42,071 nt of DNA from Saccoglossus kowalevskii (lineage: Eukaryota > Hemichordata > Enteropneusta > Harrimaniidae): the NCBI RefSeq assembly GCF_000003605.2, contig NW_003148781.1, forward strand, positions 1,642 to 43,712. Reading direction: 5' to 3'. Numbering within the stretch: position 1 is the stretch's first letter; each line of letters starts with the position of its first letter. Below the pieces are notes generated by a model that was given only the letters and a program-made list of their open reading frames with translations, ran no database searches and was not told where the DNA came from. Below are positions 9,816 through 22,936 of this stretch, piece by piece. Both the position numbers and the translations under genes were made by a program.

Positions 9816-11736
9816 TATTAAGCGATCAAATCATTGTAAAAAATTACCGCCATTAAGCGCACGCGTCGGCTTTGTGCGATAGGTTTGTGAGACGAATACA
9901 TGCTTTCAATTACGCTGACCAAGCTGCTACATACATAACAAGGCCAACCTGTTTCGTATTTATTCTGAACTTACATCATGTTAGTCCAATGAAAATATGT
10001 GGTCGTGGCACAAGTGTTATGTTGTTCCTAATTTGTCACGTTGGATTCGACAACTAATATGCAAAATTAAAGTATCACGGGGTCGCTTTTAACAAGTATT
10101 TAGACGACCACCTTCTATCTATAATACAAATCATTGTAATCAATTAACTGACCCTGTCAGAAAGACATATAATATACTTAATATAAATGTAGGTGTCTCT
10201 TCACCCGAAATCCATCTTTGTGGACCACACTGTTTTCAGTACGAGTACCTGTTATATATTCTCTAATCTAAAATGCCAGATAATATTCCTCACTCTCTAA
10301 CCATGAGTCTATTGGCATTTTGGGATTTAGTGGTTTTCTTTAGACAATTAATTTCCTATCGTTATTTATAATTATTTATTTGTAATTTCTCCATTTGTAG
10401 ACATTTATGTTCAGATATATTGTGTCTGGCCTATATAACAATATAATAAACAATACTTTAATAAATAAATATATATTTTCAGTTATGTGTTTCAATGGTT
10501 ATATACATACACTATGTTTGATATAAGCATATCAGGGCATGACTGTTTAAATGCCTGTTGTTCGCCTATTTTTACAATTATTTCTTTTACCTTGATATTC
10601 CTTAATTAAACATCGCATTTCAATCAAAACGTGTCGGTTGCCCATACTGAGGAATGTTGACAAATTAAATTACTTCTGTGTGGAACTTAATTTGCTTTAT
10701 TTCACAAATTTATTTCCACGTCGGTTATTGAAAAGTCAATTATTGGGTGTCTGTGGGGGAGGGCGTTGTAACAATTTACAACCAATGAGTTCTTGTTGTT
10801 TTTCACTTTTTATGTGGTCTTTTTAGAAACCCGGGTAAAGCTGTCTCGCAGCTGAGTGAAACATCGATTAAACAAAGTATCGCGTTTTGTCCCTACGTGG
10901 AATTATTTACATCTTAGTATCTTGTATTTTTGTTTTGCTCATTTCGATTTAGGGGTGTAGAGGAGATTAGCGAAAATAACCCACGATTTTAATTCTGTAA
11001 CGACTAAAACTATCCAATAAAATTATGTCCAATTTCCGAGACGGTATAACAGTATAATGGTGATTTCCTGTGTGTTACTCCTTATCGTAAAACACTTGTA
11101 CTTTCACTACGGCGTGAAATGTAGCAAGTTGTAATACAATCTGACGGTTTCTGTGTACTATTGTGCGTCAACGTGACGAGACTGCGTCATAGTGAAGTGA
11201 TACCTAGGTATTAGCCACACTAAAACAACATCGCTTGTATAACGTTTAGAACATGATAAAATGAATATAATTTTGACGGCTATATCAGTCGTCATATTAA
11301 CACTTCATTCCCATGCTTACCAATTCCGATGCAATATATGGGTATAGCGCGTGCTGGCGTAATATGTTTGTCACTATTGTATATCTGTTTGTTTGATGTG
11401 ATGGGTCTGTTAGTACGGAAACGTCGCCCGGGGCTACCGTTATGCTAATTAACATAGGTGAAATGACAACACGCGGCAAATTCGCGAATTGTGCATTTCA
11501 CAACCTTATTGCGCATTTTACTTGCTTATTTCACTCTCATATTTTGACATATTATATTAGGATGGTTTTAATATTGTCCAAAAATGGTTGATTTCGAAGG
11601 TGAATGGCGGTCGCTGGTTTAAAGCGGCAATGAAAGATATGACCGTTTGCCATGGCGGATATATATAACGACAGGCGTATCAACTCAGCGATAGACGGAA
11701 AGATGAGACTAAAACAACAATGTACGCAGAACCTAC
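9816..11736. other. Intergenic stretch between gene B promoter and candidate exon
   Basis: Mostly AT-rich with short, biased open frames (9872-10057 and 10638-10826 plus; 11297-11479 minus) that lack codon character and splice context. I see no RNA gene or repeat array. Confidence 0.45.
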
Positions 11737-11989
11737 CTATTTCTCTTCGACATGATTTTGCCGTGTCCAGATAAACGCCGTGAACGATGTTGCCAACTGT
11801 CGTTCTCTGCGTCTTTCCTGCTGTTAGTAGGTTGTGTATTCCAGCATTTATGTCGTGGCTGGTTGCCTCTTCATAATAGCAGTTGCCATGGATACTGAGG
11901 TCAGAGAGCCATTGAATCCGTAATCTGTAGAGCATCTCCCTTTCATATACGTTCTGTATGTCTACCACGTCCCTAGGCTTGTTGGTCAT
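11737..11989 (-). CDS. Candidate first exon of an unrecognised gene
   Basis: ATG at 11989 follows an in-frame TAA nine bases upstream and opens 84 codons (MTNKPRDVVDIQNVYEREML, later SDLSIHGNCYYEEATSHDIN) to a good donor ATAG|GTAGGT at 11737. The residue mix is balanced and GC content is above the flanks, which looks coding. I do not recognise the family. It would not join gene B exon 2 in frame from this donor (phase 1), only from the weaker GT four bases later. The stretch also holds an X-box-like GTTGCCATGGATAC (11882-11895, 13 of 14 matches). A 53-codon plus-strand frame starting MADIYNDRRINS overlaps its 3' end, so strand is not certain. Confidence 0.35.
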
Positions 11990-14126
11990 AAGACATTACT
12001 TCACACAAACAAACAAAAGACACATTGAAGTCGGGGTTTAAATGGCATTGATAAAAAGAATGTCCTCAAGCAGGCGATCTTTTGTTAGCATAGACTAAGG
12101 TTTGGGACCTTAACAATAGGTTATATACAGGACAACGACGTACTGGATTTGACAGTGATGTCTGTTACAAACATTTTATTCGAGCAAATTTATATATATA
12201 TATATAGTTAGTTGTTTGTGAATTTAATCAAAATAAATTAAATTGATTTCGATGGTCATATTACTCATATATCTGGTTTAAGTCTAATTTTATTATAAAT
12301 CAGAGTATTTGTCAGCCAGGGCGTTGTCACGAAGGCTGCCCACTTCACGTGTACGTTGAAAGCGACATGGAATCGATGTGTTTACGTTTGTTGGCTGCAT
12401 TTCAATGTTATACAATGTGCGAACACTGATTGGGTCTCGTATAACTGTAGACAATATTTCTATTATTCGTATGAGTCGATTATGTACATACGTGGCGGTG
12501 AAAGGAGATCTACTTTACCTCAGTAAGGCGATATATTTGCAACTTAAGATGTATGGGGAGCAGACTACATATTAAGTTGTAATTGAAATTGAATGGAACT
12601 GGCAATGTATTGTTAACGAGGTCGTCTGTTTCTAAAAATCCAGGTGACAACCCATGACAACCTTTCTTTTTCCTAACTGAGCTGATTTAGTTTTATTACC
12701 CCAGGGGTGCAAATAGAAAATTAAGCGAGGTTGATACAAAATATCTATCACCATGGATACCACGTGGAACTAACTTGTATTTTGGATTGTTGGTGTAATT
12801 TTAGTTGTATTAGACAAAGTAGAGATTTTGCCACATGACGCAACACCTTGGTAATATTATATTCGAGTCAAAACCTTAAAGACGTACAGACAGAATATAT
12901 CAAATTTGCATAAAGCTTTTGTGTACTTTGAGTCTGCGCAATAGATGTCAAGCAAACTGACGAAGTTATTAAAAAACACATTAAATTTAATGGCTGAGAA
13001 AACCTATACAAAACTTATCGCCTGTTTATACAATTGAAAAAGAAGCGTATTAAAATAACTTATGCACGCATTGTAACGCCCAATGGAAACTATGTAACAA
13101 TTGTTACACTTTCTATACGCAAAGGACGCTTCGAAGTAACACAGTGAAACAACAATGAAATTGATATTTGAACAAGGTTTTGATATTTAAAAAATGTTAT
13201 TCTCTGTCACGGTTATTCTTGAAAAATCGCCAGTTAGACTTGCATACAGGCCCTTGTTTATTTTTTTTTCAATAAAATAAAATATTATGTGCAAATGACG
13301 AAAGCCGAGTTACCGCGAAATAACCTTGTGATACTAGTACATGTAGTATATTGAAGACCTTGAGACAATGGTTTTATTGAGGCATTGTAAAAAATTCTTT
13401 ATAAACCTTCAACGATATGTTTCAAATGTTTACAAGAAACTGAACTGTGACGTACGGGGTTTCTATATATGATACGAGTAAATGTAACAATTTCAGTCAT
13501 GCGCAAATAATCACAAATCAATTTATAAACCCAGGCCACATCATGGGAAGATTCACTGCTACGTAAAACTTTACATATGCTACTAAAACTGAATGTCCTG
13601 CTAATGCGACACAATGTATAGAATAAAAGTTGGTATACCGGCGGCGAAATGTTGGTTAGCAAGTTGCTAAATCTAAACGGAGATGGTTAGTAAAATTATT
13701 CTGACCAAAACACCTCTGACAGAAATGAATTTTTATTTTGTCGGATTTGGTTGGAAACTCAACTAAACAAACTTTACTAACTACTAGTATTTACCTAAAG
13801 TTTATGGAATATAAATGCTTTCCTATAACGTATCATAAGTACATGCTAAACATAGAATTAAAATAACTTAATACATGTATATCCCGGCTCACCTCAACTC
13901 CTTTAGATCACTTAATTGTTATATATCGACCATTATGAATTGAAGACGTGATGCCCTCAATGAATCAATATGGGATAATATTACAACAGTACTTCATTAC
14001 TTAAAAACACAAACACCTTTATTCGACCTACACGACCTCGGTATATGTATATACAATATTTTAATAGGTACGGTTGTAGGTAGCATCATCAACAAACAAA
14101 CATTATAAAAACTACTCAGTATGCTA
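11990..14126. other. Intergenic stretch, no gene seen
   Basis: AT-rich DNA with only short biased frames (12378-12575 plus, 13399-13662 minus). A short TA microsatellite lies near 12192-12207. I see nothing else I can support. Confidence 0.45.
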
Positions 14127-14129
14127 TTA

Positions 14130-15056
14130 TGGACGGCATCGATTTACTCTGGACGGCATTGAGCTACTCTGGATGGCATCGAGCTACTCTGGATGGCATC
14201 GAGCTACTCTGGATGGCATCGAGCTACTCTGGATGGCATCGATTTACTCTGGACGGCATGGAGCTACTCTGGATGGCATCGAGCTACTCTGGACGGCATC
14301 GAGCTACTCTGGACGGCATTGAGCTACTCTGGACGGCATTGAGCTACTCTGGACGGCATCGATTTACTCTGGACGGCATCGATTTACTCTGGATGGCATT
14401 GAGCTACTCTGGACGGCATCGATTTACTCTGGACGGCATCGATTTACTCTGGATGGCATCGAGCTACTCTGGACGGCATCGAGCTACTCTGGACGGCATT
14501 GAGCTACTCTGGACGGCATTGAGCTACTCTGGACGGCATCGATTTACTCTGGACGGCATCGATTTACTCTGGATGGCATCGATTTACTCTGGACGGCATC
14601 GAGCTACTCTGGACGGCATTGAGCTACTCTGGACGGCATTGAGCTACTCTGGACGGCATCGATTTACTCTGGACGGCATCGATTTACTCTGGATGGCATC
14701 GAGCTACTCTGGACGGCATCGAGCTACTCTGGACGGCATTGAGCTACTCTGGACGGCATTGAGCTACTCTGGACGGCATCGATTTACTCTGGACGGCATC
14801 GATTTACTCTGGATGGCATCGAGCTACTCTGGACGGCATCGAGCTACTCTGGACGGCATTGAGCTACTCTGGACGGCATTGAGCTACTCTGGACGGCATC
14901 GAGCTACTCTGGACGGCATCGATTTACACTGGGTGGCATCGAGCTACTCTGGACGGCATTGAGCTACTCTGGACGGCATCGAGCTACTCTGGACGGCATC
15001 GATTTACACTGGGTGGCATCGAGCTACACTGGTCTTCGTCGAATTATACTGGACGG
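14130..15056. repeat. 20-bp minisatellite with 120-bp higher-order repeat
   Basis: About 46 units of 20 bp, consensus GGACGGCATCGAGCTACTCT, with variant positions GGAC/GGAT, GAGCTA/GATTTA and CATC/CATT. The variants recur in the same order every six units. The blocks 14461-14580, 14581-14700, 14701-14820 and 14821-14940 are nearly identical 120-bp higher-order repeats. Units degrade toward the right edge (TACACTGGGTGG, TACACTGGTCTTCG). A 277-codon open frame across it (14129-14962) is a repeat artefact, since three units make 60 nt. Confidence 0.95.
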
Positions 15057-16323
15057 TATATTGTATATCGTTCAATACATTACCGTAATCCCGGGTACAC
15101 GAGATGAGGAATAACTTGAATGCTCTTTTGTTTTAATCTACATGTAATGGGAGCAAACGAACAGAATTGTAATATGTGACATGACGTATATTATGCAAAT
15201 AGCTGGACATTATAGTTTGTATAATATGTAATTTTCCTACCATATCTTGATATTATATAAAAGTGAACATTGAAATTTGTAAATATTTATAACGACGAAG
15301 AGAATGCCTTTGTTGTGCTGAGAGTAGATTAAACAAAAAAACACAAAAACGTTTCTATATACATTAGATATAAACACACTTTAACATAAATAAAATGTTT
15401 ATCAAATGCTTCCAAATTATGAAAAACTATAGGTAAATATTATGCTCCAGTCTTCTGTGAATATGTATTATCTAAAACAAAATACCAAACTTGCTGCAGT
15501 CTAGTCGAGTGTAGCAAAGCGTCGACACGTGTAGTGTAATTATTTCTAAATAAAATTGACAGCGGCCATAGTTAAAATAACGCACGTTTTGTGACCGTCT
15601 AGTTATTAAAATTATCGTCGTTATCGGGCCAGTAGTTTAGGGATGTGTACCGGGGTTACGTAGTTGTTTTTCATTTACAATGTGGCAAATCCCTTAGAAA
15701 TATAACAAATTTGATTTGAAACAATAATGTGACAGACATTCCTTTTACCACACTGACGCTACGAAATACGTCGTTAGAGGGGGCGATCGACAGGAAAAGC
15801 TTTGTTAGATGACGAAGAACTTCTTGTTATTTAAGATGAATCTTGCAATGAATTTACATGTACCTGTTGAATTTAAAAAATGGAAAATGTGTTCAAGTGT
15901 TGTTGTTTTTTTACAATTTTTTTTGCAGATTATTTTTCTTCAACTTCCATCATCTTCTCAAGCTTTTCTAATAATCGACTTCCAATGAAATGAGATACAC
16001 ATTTTAATAAACTTGTCAAGGTGAAACAGTGAAGTGCACAAAGCTGGGGTTTTGTTTATAAACGTATTGATAGAAAATCGTAAATGTTGATTGGCTCAAA
16101 AGTTCAACATTGTCTGTACCCATAATGCACACACATGCTCTTAGAAGACATGACAACTGTGACCTCCCACAAAATGGAGGGTCTCTGACTTTATGATGTT
16201 GAACTAACTCTCACTTGATTTATAAAAAAATATATTTATAAAACGTTTATAACATCCCCAGGTTAATGCCTTTCACTGTGTCGAACCATTAGATTGGCTA
16301 TAGCGTTGCTAACGTTTAAGTGT
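15057..16323. other. Intergenic / 3' UTR of SAXO-like gene A
   Basis: Region downstream of the gene A stop on the minus strand. ATTAAA on the minus strand at 16008-16003 (about 315 bases after the stop) is a possible polyadenylation signal. The rest is AT-rich with no exon-like frame. Confidence 0.4.
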
Positions 16324-17077
16324 TCATGCAACCACAACTTGTGCTGGGACAGGGGGTGTAGTCGCATTGGGTGTGTCTGGTAGGATAGATGATTCCACCT
16401 CGTTTTCACCATACTCCATAACAAAGCCACCGTATCCAAGAGGTTTCATCGATGTTCTTTTTTGTGACTTTCGGTGAATGAACTCATTTTTGTACAGCGT
16501 GTTGGTGTCGAACGTGTCGTTCGTGTTTGTCAACTCGTTTGCTTTCGGAACTATAGCCTTTCGAACGGAAATCGGTTTGCGGTCATATTCTCGTTGATAA
16601 CTGCTCGACTTGGCGAAGGGTTCTTCCGGTTCTGTGTAGGGTTTCCGTGATGGATTTGTAGCTTTTACAGGCTGATGACTTTCGTATTTCTGAAAGTCGT
16701 TGCTGTAATTGGTCGTACTATCGAATACTCCCACATCAGTTTTAGCTCTGGTCGGGGGTTTTGCCATAACAATCTTTTCGAGCTTGCGTGGGGGAAAGTC
16801 ACGTGAGAATGTAGTCTCCATTTCCATTGTACCCTCTGGCTTACTGTACACCTCAGCTTCGTGTAGTTTCGGAAGTCTGACGACATGCTGCGTATAGTCA
16901 CTTTTATTTGTGGTCTGGCCATCAAATGGTTCCCCACTATGCAAAGGCTCATGGGAAGGTTTAAAACTACTCTGTTTTGTTATTTGCTTGGATGTGTAAT
17001 CACGTTTCGACGTTGTCATGGATTCTATTTTTGGCAGCGTGCTACTGCTCTGCATTATCTGGTGGTCTGGTCTTAAT
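16324..17077 (-). CDS. SAXO-like gene A, exon 5 (terminal)
   Basis: The acceptor TCTTTTCAG|ATTAAGACC at 17077 continues phase 2 (AA|A, Lys) from exon 4 and stays open for 251 codons to TGA at 16326-16324. It carries modules QTTNKSDYTQH, METTFSRDFPPRK, STTNYSNDFQKY, SSSYQREYDRK and NTLYKNEFIHRK. The tail is GYGGFVMEYGENEVESS followed by a Pro/Thr-rich end. It aligns with the second half of exon 4 module for module, which points to exon or segment duplication. Confidence 0.88.
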
Positions 17078-20000
17078 CTGAAAAGATAAAATATGAATAA
17101 TTACAATGGTTTATAACATAAGTCAACATATTACCATGGTTTATGTCAAACACTACGATGACAGTTTCCGTTTTCGACATTGTGAAATTCTTACGTGTTT
17201 ATGCAGAAAAAGACTTTCATTCAGCTTTTTTCAGTCATAATTCAAGACAAATAAAACGCCAGAACATAGAGAATATAAATATAGCAAATTGTTTTTTTTT
17301 CTGTAATATTTTTGTATAATCGATAATTATGAAAAATGTCATTGGTGTGCATATGTAGTACATAGCGTTATGAATTATTCTTAATGTATTTTCTTGTCAA
17401 AATCAGTTGTTTCCAAGGTTTTCCCTCCAAAATGAAAGAAGTTCACAATGTCGAAAACGCAAGTCCTTATCGTAGTGTTGTCAACATAATATCTAGTAAC
17501 AGTTTTATCAAACATGTGTCATGTCACAGTAAAAGGCATAAAGCCATGGGTGTTATAAACATTTTATAAATATACATTTTTATAAATGTGGGAGGTCATA
17601 GTGGTTATGTCACGTGGTGGCACACGCGCGCATTATTTAACTTTTGAGACAATCACTACGAACTATTTGAAATTGAATGAAAGATGATGATCGTCATTTA
17701 CATTTGTTTGTATAAATATGTTTATAGGACCAGCTTTGTGTCTTTCACTGTATGTCATTAGAATTCAATATAATATAAATGTTTACTTCTTTTTGCTGCG
17801 ATCACTTGATTTCAGCTTTTTCTGTGAGTATTCTTCATTGTAACTGGTCTCTCCATGGAATTCCTCTTCTTCTTTAAGGGTTTGTTTTGGAGCGAAATTA
17901 TGACGAGGTTTGGCTTGTTTCTTCTTGTAATTGGTTTGGTAATTGGTTTCTCCACCAAATAGCTCTGTTGGCTGCTCATATGGCTTGCGACTCGGATCCA
18001 CACCGATTTCACGCGAGTGTCCTTCCCAATTTCGGAAGTCTTCTTTGTAGTTGGTTTGATCGTAAAATGCACCAACCATCATTTTGTTGTCGGATGATGG
18101 TTTCTTAGCAACTACGCGATCGACTCGCCGTGGAGGGAAATCTCGTTTGGAGGTAGTTAAGGTATCCATTTCACCGACTGGTTGTTGGTATACCTCCGCC
18201 TGGTGTAGTTTAGGCAACGTTACATGCCATTTCTGATAGTCAGATTTGTTGGTAGTTGCATCTATAAATGGATCTTCGCTCTTCATGGGTTCTTGACTAG
18301 GTCGACAGCTTCCCATTTTGTTAGCTTTCTTTTCGGTGTAGTCGTGTTTTGATGTCGTCATTGCGTCCATTTGGACCGTATTCCGAGTATACTGGGGTTT
18401 TTCTCTTACATGTTTTGGTGGTATTGGATGCACCACGTAGTCTAATCTATGAGACGTGTTCGTATCGATTGGTTCGTCTGATTGATCTACTTTCTGCTCT
18501 GGCTTCATCGATTTCACTGGAGTTGTTTTTTTCGCTTGGAAATCTCTTCTAAATGTTGTTGTATTTTCCAGTGGATCTTTGGAAGGTTTGTATTCGTCGG
18601 GTGCTTTGAATACTTCGCGTCTACCCACCTCCCACTTTCGATAGTCAGCTGAAAGATACAATTATGCATACTTTAAAACGGCATTATCAAAACTATCATT
18701 AAAGGGCGGAGGCCGTCGTGTCGCGCATGTGCGACATTAGTGTTGATAAACATTAATTTCCCCCAATCCCAATGTGGTCTTCTAATGGTAGTCAAGAGTA
18801 CGAGTTTTTACCTTGGTGCAACTTGCACTAATAACCATCGGTGACTAGTTAAATCCTAGTAATGTCTCGCTCTCGTTGGTCTAAGCAACAGTCAAAGTCG
18901 CCATCTTTGTTCACATGAAAACCACTGCACAACACGCGCATACGTGGTGCGACGGCCACCGCCCTTTAACAATGTGTTTAATAGACCTTCACAGGTTCAA
19001 TACACGTGAAACTTTATCAACGTTATTTGAAACCTTGGATAAATTATTCATTAAACTTTTAGATGGAATTGGTAATGTTCACTAATTATGCATAAAAATC
19101 GTCTAAAACTAATTGGCTACCCATTTTTGGCAAAACTGCGAATTTGATAACTCCCCAGTAATATGTATACCTTTATGCACCATTGATACCCAATGTGATT
19201 AAAATATAGGTCAACAAATTTGTCTAAATTAGTTCGTTCACAAGGTTCTTTGTAATAACATATACTACCCTTCATATAACGAAACAATACTCACCTTTGT
19301 ATGTGGGATCGCCACTAAACTTGGCCGGTGAAACCAGTGGTTTGCGTTCATTTTGTCTTACAAATCTGTTTGGATCGATCTGCTTGACTGAGTATTCACT
19401 ATCGTATGATGTACGTAAGTCCATATCGCCTATGTTTGTCTCGATCTGGTCATTTCGATAGATTGGGGTTGGTTTATCGATTTTATACGTTTTAAAATCG
19501 TCCCTGGGTGTTAAAGAAACATATTTTAGTATATAGTGTTGACGGCCCGGGTAAATATAACCTTGTCTTTTTCACTGTGAAGTTGGTAAGTAAACTTCAA
19601 TCGCAATAAATTTATATAATTCAAACCATAAATGCTTGGTAGCGTTGTCTTGGCAACACCAAAGCTACAAGTGACATGCATAATATTTTATAGACAGATT
19701 ATGTCAACAACATTTGATACAAATATCATTTGATAACAACTGTGTATATCCACGTATATGTTTTATTCAATGGCACAACTACGAAACACATGCATGGAAA
19801 GAACTCACTACGTGCAAACAATCAGTTAGGAAACACTAATCAGAAATACTATTATAAAACTACTTCGGTGCTAATCAAACAAACAGATTCTGATACAATA
19901 TGACCAATGTGCATTTAGGATGTTACCTGTGAGTTGTGGTACCATTCATTATACCGCCCTCTGTCGTCAAGCAACCAGTCGGCTTAAAACTTTCGTTTTT

Positions 20001-22717
20001 ACTTAGTGGATAACTTTTGTACATCGTATTATACTCTGTGATCGCGTGGAAACGTCTGCGCCGTGGTCGCCGAGAGTCAGCACTGCGATTAAAATATAAG
20101 AGAAATTAATTAAAACGAGTTAACCTCACCTATGTTTAATAATACATACTATTGTAAGAATAATTAAAAGTGATTGGCAGTATATCCGGGCATTTGCGCA
20201 TGCCCAGTACCCTGTTGACCAAATAAGCAAACAACAACCCTATCGTTGTAGCTCTAATGAGATACCCATTTGAAAACTGCGGATAAATTTGGTTTTATGC
20301 AAATATTTTATAAATACCCGTATAACGACATTTTTTATTTACATTTCCTTCAATATTTTGTATTACACAGCTATTGTGCATTTGTTTTCATCTTTTCCTT
20401 CAACGATTTATTTTTCGTTTTCAAATGGCGAGTTCCTGAACACCCAAACGTGACTTTCAGATACTTAGTATACTAGTATGCGATCTCATGACTGAAACAG
20501 AATACTAATAGAACGATCTGAAACAAGATAGATAGACGGATGCGTAATACAAGAGACTAACTAGTACGACGTTTGACAAATCGACAGTTTTGTAACCATA
20601 CGCCACGATACTAGAATACTAGTTCACACTAATTGTCAAATGTTATAATGCACAATGACTATCAAAATAATTTGCAGAAGGTATATCGGATTCGTCACGG
20701 TTTTAGCAAATATTATATGTCGACGCCCTCTGTTGACAGCGCGTGTTCCGCGTCACACGATAACAATAATAACCGTGGTGATTATTCAACTGGTGTCATA
20801 GTTAGGTTTTTTGTTTATAATGTTCTCTTTTCACAAAATATAACATATAATGGAAAATAACCACATCTCGTACAAACTTATTGGGAACAATGTCACAAAA
20901 TATAAAATAAAACTTGTGTTTCTTTTGTGTATAGCATGAGGTGACCCCGCAAATAGTGGAATTAACACATGTTTTATGTTGCTTGGGATGCCATGGCAAC
21001 CATAAACATACTATAAATTTACTTGATATAAAAGGTGAGTGGCCATTTACATATATATTCTAATACACCATTAATTCATGATACAGAGTATTAAGTAGTC
21101 ACGTGACATGTGTGACGTCTCCTCATTGTATCGACTTTGACCTATGACGTACGTTCTGTATCTCTGACTTATTATAATAAATCAATTGAATTTAACCCTC
21201 AAAAGAACAATAGATAGGCAAATGGCTTTATAGCAATACAAATATTCGCCTTACTAGTGCTTAGACCTATAATATAATTAAAGAGGGCATTGAACAACTA
21301 TTTAAGACTCATAAATCTCCTTATATCATGTACCCCCGATATACTTCCACCCATTGTTATGACAAAGACATGTGTCCATTTCTTCTAATCTTAGTTAGAA
21401 TGCGCAGAATCGACTGAATTCCTTCCGTTCAACACGTTGCTAGTCGTTACAGGTGGTGATGGGTGTTTGATAGATTCCAAAGATTGTTTTCAGATAAGGT
21501 GGTATTGATTAACTGACATGGAACCAAAAAATACAATTGACCTAGATTATGACCTCAAAGCACAATGTCACAAATAGATCGCAGAGATCGATATGTCCAC
21601 TTGGTTAAACAGACTATTTGTGTAACACTGGATATACTTAAGAGCGTCTCAATTCTGTACAAATACTTTATTAAGTTGTCTAGTACCTTTATTGAGTTGC
21701 CCAGTACAACCGTAATCCACAGTGAACGCGCTGACCACGTGATCAACTTGAATATGAATTGTGGTCCTAGTTTTGTAAACATGTCAACGCATTGAATGTA
21801 TCTGAGTTAATCTTTGATACACCAAAAAAACAACTAAAGTTTGCAAAAAGGTGGAAATTCAATCAGCCAAAATATAAATTAATGAACCAACCCTGGATGA
21901 CGCTGGTGAAGGATCTCAACAAATTCCCAATTATTTGAAAAATAAGTCTGATTCATTCATCAGCTTCTAAGAACTGATTAGTTTAGTAACTGATTTAGTA
22001 ACGGATTAGTTTTGGAGTTTTGGATTCAGAATTAATCCTCAGCGCGCCACTCATACTGCTAGATAGAGATTGACTTAGATATAATGTACACATATACTCA
22101 ATGGGTGGGCGAGGATATGTAACCTCTAAAATTCTTGTTGAGTCATTCCAAAACCGCTGTTGGTTGGGGTGAAATGTTTAATTAATACATCGTTTTCACT
22201 TGGAAACGACATCTTTATGTAGCCAAACATAAGAAAACAAGAAATAAATCCTCACATGGCATATTTGAATTAAGATCATCTAAGACTAATCGTCTGAAAC
22301 AATTCCCATTTATAAATGTGTTTCGCCACATCATTTATAATGTTTTTATCCTTATTGTTTAAAATGATAATTAATAACTCTTCCATTGGTGAATATTTTC
22401 AAATCGGAAGTTTTTCGATATGAATACGATAACAAAGATGTAAAAATCGTATTTCAAACTAAACACTTATGATGATTTGTTTCGATATTTAATTAAACGT
22501 ATCACGGTGAGACTCCTCTCTACACCAGTTCGAGTTGTCCAGGTTTATGTATCTGCTGAAACTGAGATCTGTAGAATGGAATATGGATGTGTCGCCAACT
22601 CTTTCTGACCACTATCTTTTTCAGAATTCAACAAGTTTTTCACTTCAATTCTCTGCGTCCCAAGCGGAACAAAAGTCAACAGCTTCTTTACAAAGCCTTC
22701 AGCCTTCACAGTTCATT

Positions 22718-22812
<95 letters not shown>

Positions 22813-22869
22813 TTCGTTCATTCATTCATTCATTCATTCATTCATTCATTCATTCATTCATTCATTCAT

Positions 22870-22936
<67 letters not shown>

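Noticed and set aside
14129..14962. 277-codon plus-strand frame (SGRHRATLDGIELLW repeats)
   Set aside because: Pure 20-bp minisatellite; three units make 60 nt, so all frames repeat without stops. No start, splice or family support.
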